Shown piece after piece: positions 6,763 to 8,269 of a DNA stretch of 8,269 nucleotides; the first letter of the stretch is position 1, and each line of letters opens with the position of its first letter. Under the pieces are notes generated by a model that had not been told where the DNA came from, did no database searches, and saw only the letters and a list, made by a program, of their open reading frames with translations. The position numbers and the translations under genes are program-made. The DNA lies in NCBI GenBank assembly GCA_050954885.1, contig JBPBPI010000215.1, positions 1 to 8,269 of the forward strand. The letters are read 5' to 3'. Source of the stretch: JBPBPI01 sp050954885. GTDB taxonomy: Bacteria > Pseudomonadota > Alphaproteobacteria > Caedimonadales > Caedimonadaceae.

Positions 6763-6772
6763 AAAATTATAA

Positions 6773-6790
6773 GTTTTGATCCGTCAAAAC
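6773..6790 (+). other. Short perfect hairpin just after the stop codon
   Basis: GTTTTGA (6773-6779) and TCAAAAC (6784-6790) form a perfect 7-base stem around a TCCG tetraloop, 10 bases after the stop. Only a broken T-run (ATATGTTTT) follows, so it is a weak terminator at best. It could instead stabilise the 3' end of the message. Confidence 0.4.
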
Positions 6791-6803
6791 ATATGTTTTA
6801 ACT

Positions 6804-6857
6804 AAAAAGTAAATTCCCAAATAATGTATAAAATTCATTTAGGAGTTTACTTTTTTT
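6804..6857 (+). terminator. Intrinsic terminator of the first exported paralogue
   Basis: AAAAAGTAAATTCC (6804-6817) pairs with GGAGTTTACTTTTT (6842-6855) over 14 positions with one G-U, around a 24-nt loop. The right arm runs into seven T residues (6851-6857). The A-tract on the left also lets it work on the minus strand, though no gene enters from that side. Confidence 0.75.
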
Positions 6858-6908
6858 AATTTTAAAAAAAACTTTATTTACTCCTTATTAAAATTTAAGT
6901 AAATAAAA

Positions 6909-6936
6909 TTGACCATAAGTTAATTTTTTCTAGACT
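6909..6936 (+). promoter_or_regulatory. Candidate promoter of the second exported paralogue
   Basis: TTGACC (6909-6914) and TAGACT (6931-6936, 4/6 match) are separated by 16 bases. The -35 lies in AAATAAAATTGAC (6901-6913), identical to the sequence before the first paralogue. The predicted leader is about 140 nt. Confidence 0.5.
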
Positions 6937-6969
6937 ATGCCGTAATTTTCTATTATATTGCCAAATATA

Positions 6970-6990
6970 AGTAAAAATATTTTTGTTACT
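6970..6990 (+). promoter_or_regulatory. Shared leader element with imperfect dyad symmetry
   Basis: The 15-mer AAAATATTTTTGTTA (6974-6988) is identical to 6070-6084 in the leader of the first paralogue. Here it lies within a 21-base imperfect palindrome (6970-6990) whose outer arms are AGTAA and TTACT. At 7032-7044 a second shared 13-mer, TTATGTAATAAAT, matches 6032-6044. The order of the two elements is reversed between the genes. A common regulator or RNA-level control is inferred. Confidence 0.4.
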
Positions 6991-7084
6991 GCGATATAGC
7001 CAAAATCAATTATTTTTTTGTGTTCTATTATTTATGTAATAAATATTTTTAAAATTTATGTTTTATATTTATAAAAGGAATACA

Positions 7085-8011
7085 ATGAAAAAATTATTAC
7101 AAGCCACCTCAGCTATGGCCCTTATGTTAATGTCATCACAAGTTTTTGCATCAAATTCAAATTTTGATTATAACGAAGAAGAGACACGTCAAATAACAAA
7201 TAATCTTCGCAATGAAGGTAACACTGACCAACAAATCGCTGATCATTTTACAGTAGCAAGAGCTTTCTTCTCTTTAATTGGATCACATGCTGAAAATACA
7301 TTTGCGTCACCTGTTGTATCAGCATCTGCACCTCAAATATCTAATTCAAATTTTGACGAAAATGCAATTCAAGAAGTTGCACATGCTTTGTCACAATCAG
7401 GAATGTCTTATGAAGATATTGATGTTTTGTTAGCAGATCAAATGTCTGGCAATCAAGCTGCTGAGATAATACCTATGTCAGCGCCTGCACCTCAAGCATC
7501 TGTTGTATCTATTGCAGCCCCCGCACCAGCGATTGAAGAAGCTGTTCGCTATTCTTATGTTACTATGGATGAAATTAGAAGTTCAGACGATTTATTAGTT
7601 AAATACAATACTGTACTTGATGCTTTGCGTTTGGAATTTGAAGCAAAAACCAAAGTTGGAAACAGTAAATATGGTTTAATGCCTTATCTTAATAAAGCTG
7701 AGAATAGAGAAATGAGACTCAATCCTTTGTCTTGGGATCGATTCCCTCAAAAGCCTCAAATGTTTGCAACTGATCCAGAAGATGCTCAAATTGTTCCTGC
7801 GGCACAACAAGCTCATATTATGCAATGTTTGACTTTTAATGATTATTTGAGTGCTCATAAATCTAAAATTGCAGAACTCGAAAATATTGCAGAAGCTGAG
7901 CCGATGAAAGATAAGCAAGCTCTCCTCAACGCTTTGGTCAATCCAAATGCCAGAATTGGTGATTTGGGAAATCTTATAACTAATTTTAGAGCTAATACAA
8001 AATGGTTTTAA
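7085..8011 (+). CDS. Exported protein of an unrecognised family, long paralogue with duplicated N-terminal motif
   Basis: The product is unrecognised, at 308 residues. ATG at 7085 is chosen over the in-frame ATG at 7058, because AAAAGGAA (7073-7080) precedes it and it gives the signal peptide MKKLLQATSAMALMLMSSQVFA, cleaved before S23. This is nearly the same as in the upstream paralogue. Residues 24-55 and 87-120 are two copies of a helical motif starting NSNFD and containing an L...G....DI-like turn. They are joined by a Pro/Ala/Ser linker. A second linker with SAPAP and AAPAPA (about 131-150) leads to the domain shared with the 6163 gene, about 173-275. That domain has NPLSWDRF (213-220), FATDP (227-231), QQAHI (241-245) and KIAELENI (261-268). 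No other membrane segment is seen. It is probably periplasmic or secreted, and the linkers suggest separate binding modules. Confidence 0.87.
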   Translation: MKKLLQATSAMALMLMSSQVFASNSNFDYNEEETRQITNNLRNEGNTDQQIADHFTVARAFFSLIGSHAENTFASPVVSASAPQISNSNFDENAIQEVAHALSQSGMSYEDIDVLLADQMSGNQAAEIIPMSAPAPQASVVSIAAPAPAIEEAVRYSYVTMDEIRSSDDLLVKYNTVLDALRLEFEAKTKVGNSKYGLMPYLNKAENREMRLNPLSWDRFPQKPQMFATDPEDAQIVPAAQQAHIMQCLTFNDYLSAHKSKIAELENIAEAEPMKDKQALLNALVNPNARIGDLGNLITNFRANTKWF

Positions 8012-8068
8012 ATTTTTAAGCATGAAGAAATTTTTCTTTTACTTTTAAAGCAACAAATTTTTTAAAAC

Positions 8069-8107
8069 CCCTGGATGATGTAATAAGTCATTCAGGGATT
8101 TCTTTTT
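8069..8107 (+). terminator. Intrinsic terminator of the second exported paralogue
   Basis: CCCTGGATGA (8069-8078) pairs with TCATTCAGGG (8088-8097), ten pairs including one G-U, around a 9-nt loop. ATTTCTTTTT follows directly. Its GC-rich stem stands out in this AT-rich stretch. Confidence 0.88.
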
Positions 8108-8143
8108 AAAAAAAATCTCGTTCATTAAAAATTATCAATTTGT

Positions 8144-8171
8144 TTGTCAAAAAATTAAAATTAACTAATAT
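8144..8171 (+). promoter_or_regulatory. Candidate promoter of the gene at the right edge
   Basis: TTGTCA (8144-8149, 5/6 match) and TAATAT (8166-8171, 4/6 match) are 16 bases apart. They lie after the preceding terminator and about 40 bases before the GTG at 8212. It is plausible, but the region is AT-rich. Confidence 0.45.
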
Positions 8172-8211
8172 TTAACCCGAGTTATGCTTAAGGTTGTAGA
8201 GAAGGTTTATC

Positions 8212-8269
8212 GTGTCTAAGTTGATAATTGATCATCCCAGCAATAAGATGAGCAAAAGCGTTAATGGGA
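8212..8269 (+). CDS. Start of an unidentified gene, cut by the right edge
   Basis: GTG at 8212 is preceded by AGAAGG seven bases upstream and by a candidate promoter. The frame stays open to the edge, giving MSKLIIDHPSNKMSKSVNG. An in-frame ATG at 8248 is an alternative start but has a poorer ribosome site. Nineteen residues are too few to name a family. There is no signal peptide in what can be seen, so the product is probably cytosolic. Confidence 0.5.
   Translation, partial: MSKLIIDHPSNKMSKSVNG

Larger units (their letters stand above)
6763..7084 (+). other. 322-base gene-free stretch between the two paralogues
   Basis: It holds the 3' hairpin and terminator of the upstream gene, then a promoter and a leader of about 140 nt for the downstream one. 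From about 6860 the sequence is very AT-rich. I see no credible small ORF with a ribosome site, no tRNA and no insertion-sequence remnant. Three stretches of 13-15 bases match the leader of the first paralogue. Confidence 0.7.

Noticed and set aside
7058..7084. Earlier ATG start at 7058 for the long paralogue
   Set aside because: It would put nine residues before a perfect signal peptide and place the Shine-Dalgarno inside the coding region. ATG 7085 matches the start of the paralogue.
7676..8023. Minus-strand open frame of 115 codons
   Set aside because: It is antisense to the conserved C-terminal domain of the long paralogue. It has no recognisable protein features or ribosome site.
8004..8069. 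Long-range inverted repeat GGTTTTAAA with TTTAAAACC after the long paralogue
   Set aside because: The arms are 48 bases apart and made mostly of A/T, and the right arm touches the base of the much stronger terminator. Chance is likely.

Overview
The window is AT-rich DNA with short intergenic gaps. The most likely source is an alphaproteobacterium with a host-associated, AT-biased genome, such as a Holosporales- or Rickettsiales-like lineage. Three things point there: a trmL-hemF pair of alphaproteobacterial type, a HemF that ends in the short '...PPEAKWP' form, and a small lipoprotein resembling the RT0821/Lpp0805 surface protein family. The lineage is an inference from gene content and composition and could not be tested here.

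Layout. (1) 2-1057, plus strand: 3' part of a DUF1343/NamZ-type gene (peptidoglycan amino-sugar hydrolase family), cut by the left edge. (2) 1108-2552, plus: an exported protein with exact 42-residue kinesin-light-chain-type TPR repeats, broken by a single missing base near 2035. Its Shine-Dalgarno lies inside a predicted hairpin. (3) 2598-2641: a perfect bidirectional terminator between convergent genes. (4) 2656-3336, minus: a HAD-superfamily phosphatase/phosphomutase whose -10 box sits inside a palindrome. (5) 3497-5978, plus: a tight four-gene run of lipoprotein, trmL, hemF and a peptide-deformylase homologue. The last carries a lipoprotein signal peptide yet keeps every catalytic residue. 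(6) 6163-6762 and 7085-8011, plus: two paralogous exported proteins of a family I do not recognise. They share a near-identical signal peptide, a Pro/Ala-rich linker, a C-terminal domain and leader sequence elements. Each is followed by a terminator. (7) 8212-8269, plus: the first codons of another gene, with a plausible promoter.

How the genes relate. The 3497-5978 group looks like one transcript: gaps are 12, -1 and 8 bases, with no terminator inside. TrmL modifies the tRNA wobble base and HemF performs the oxygen-dependent step of heme synthesis. The other two products are predicted lipoproteins, so the cluster mixes cytosolic and envelope functions. The two paralogues at the right are single-gene units with leaders of about 125-145 nt and probably answer to a common signal. 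The most unusual items are the lipoprotein deformylase and the uncharacterised exported paralogue pair with its shared leader. I saw no tRNA, rRNA, CRISPR array, transposase or phage gene.
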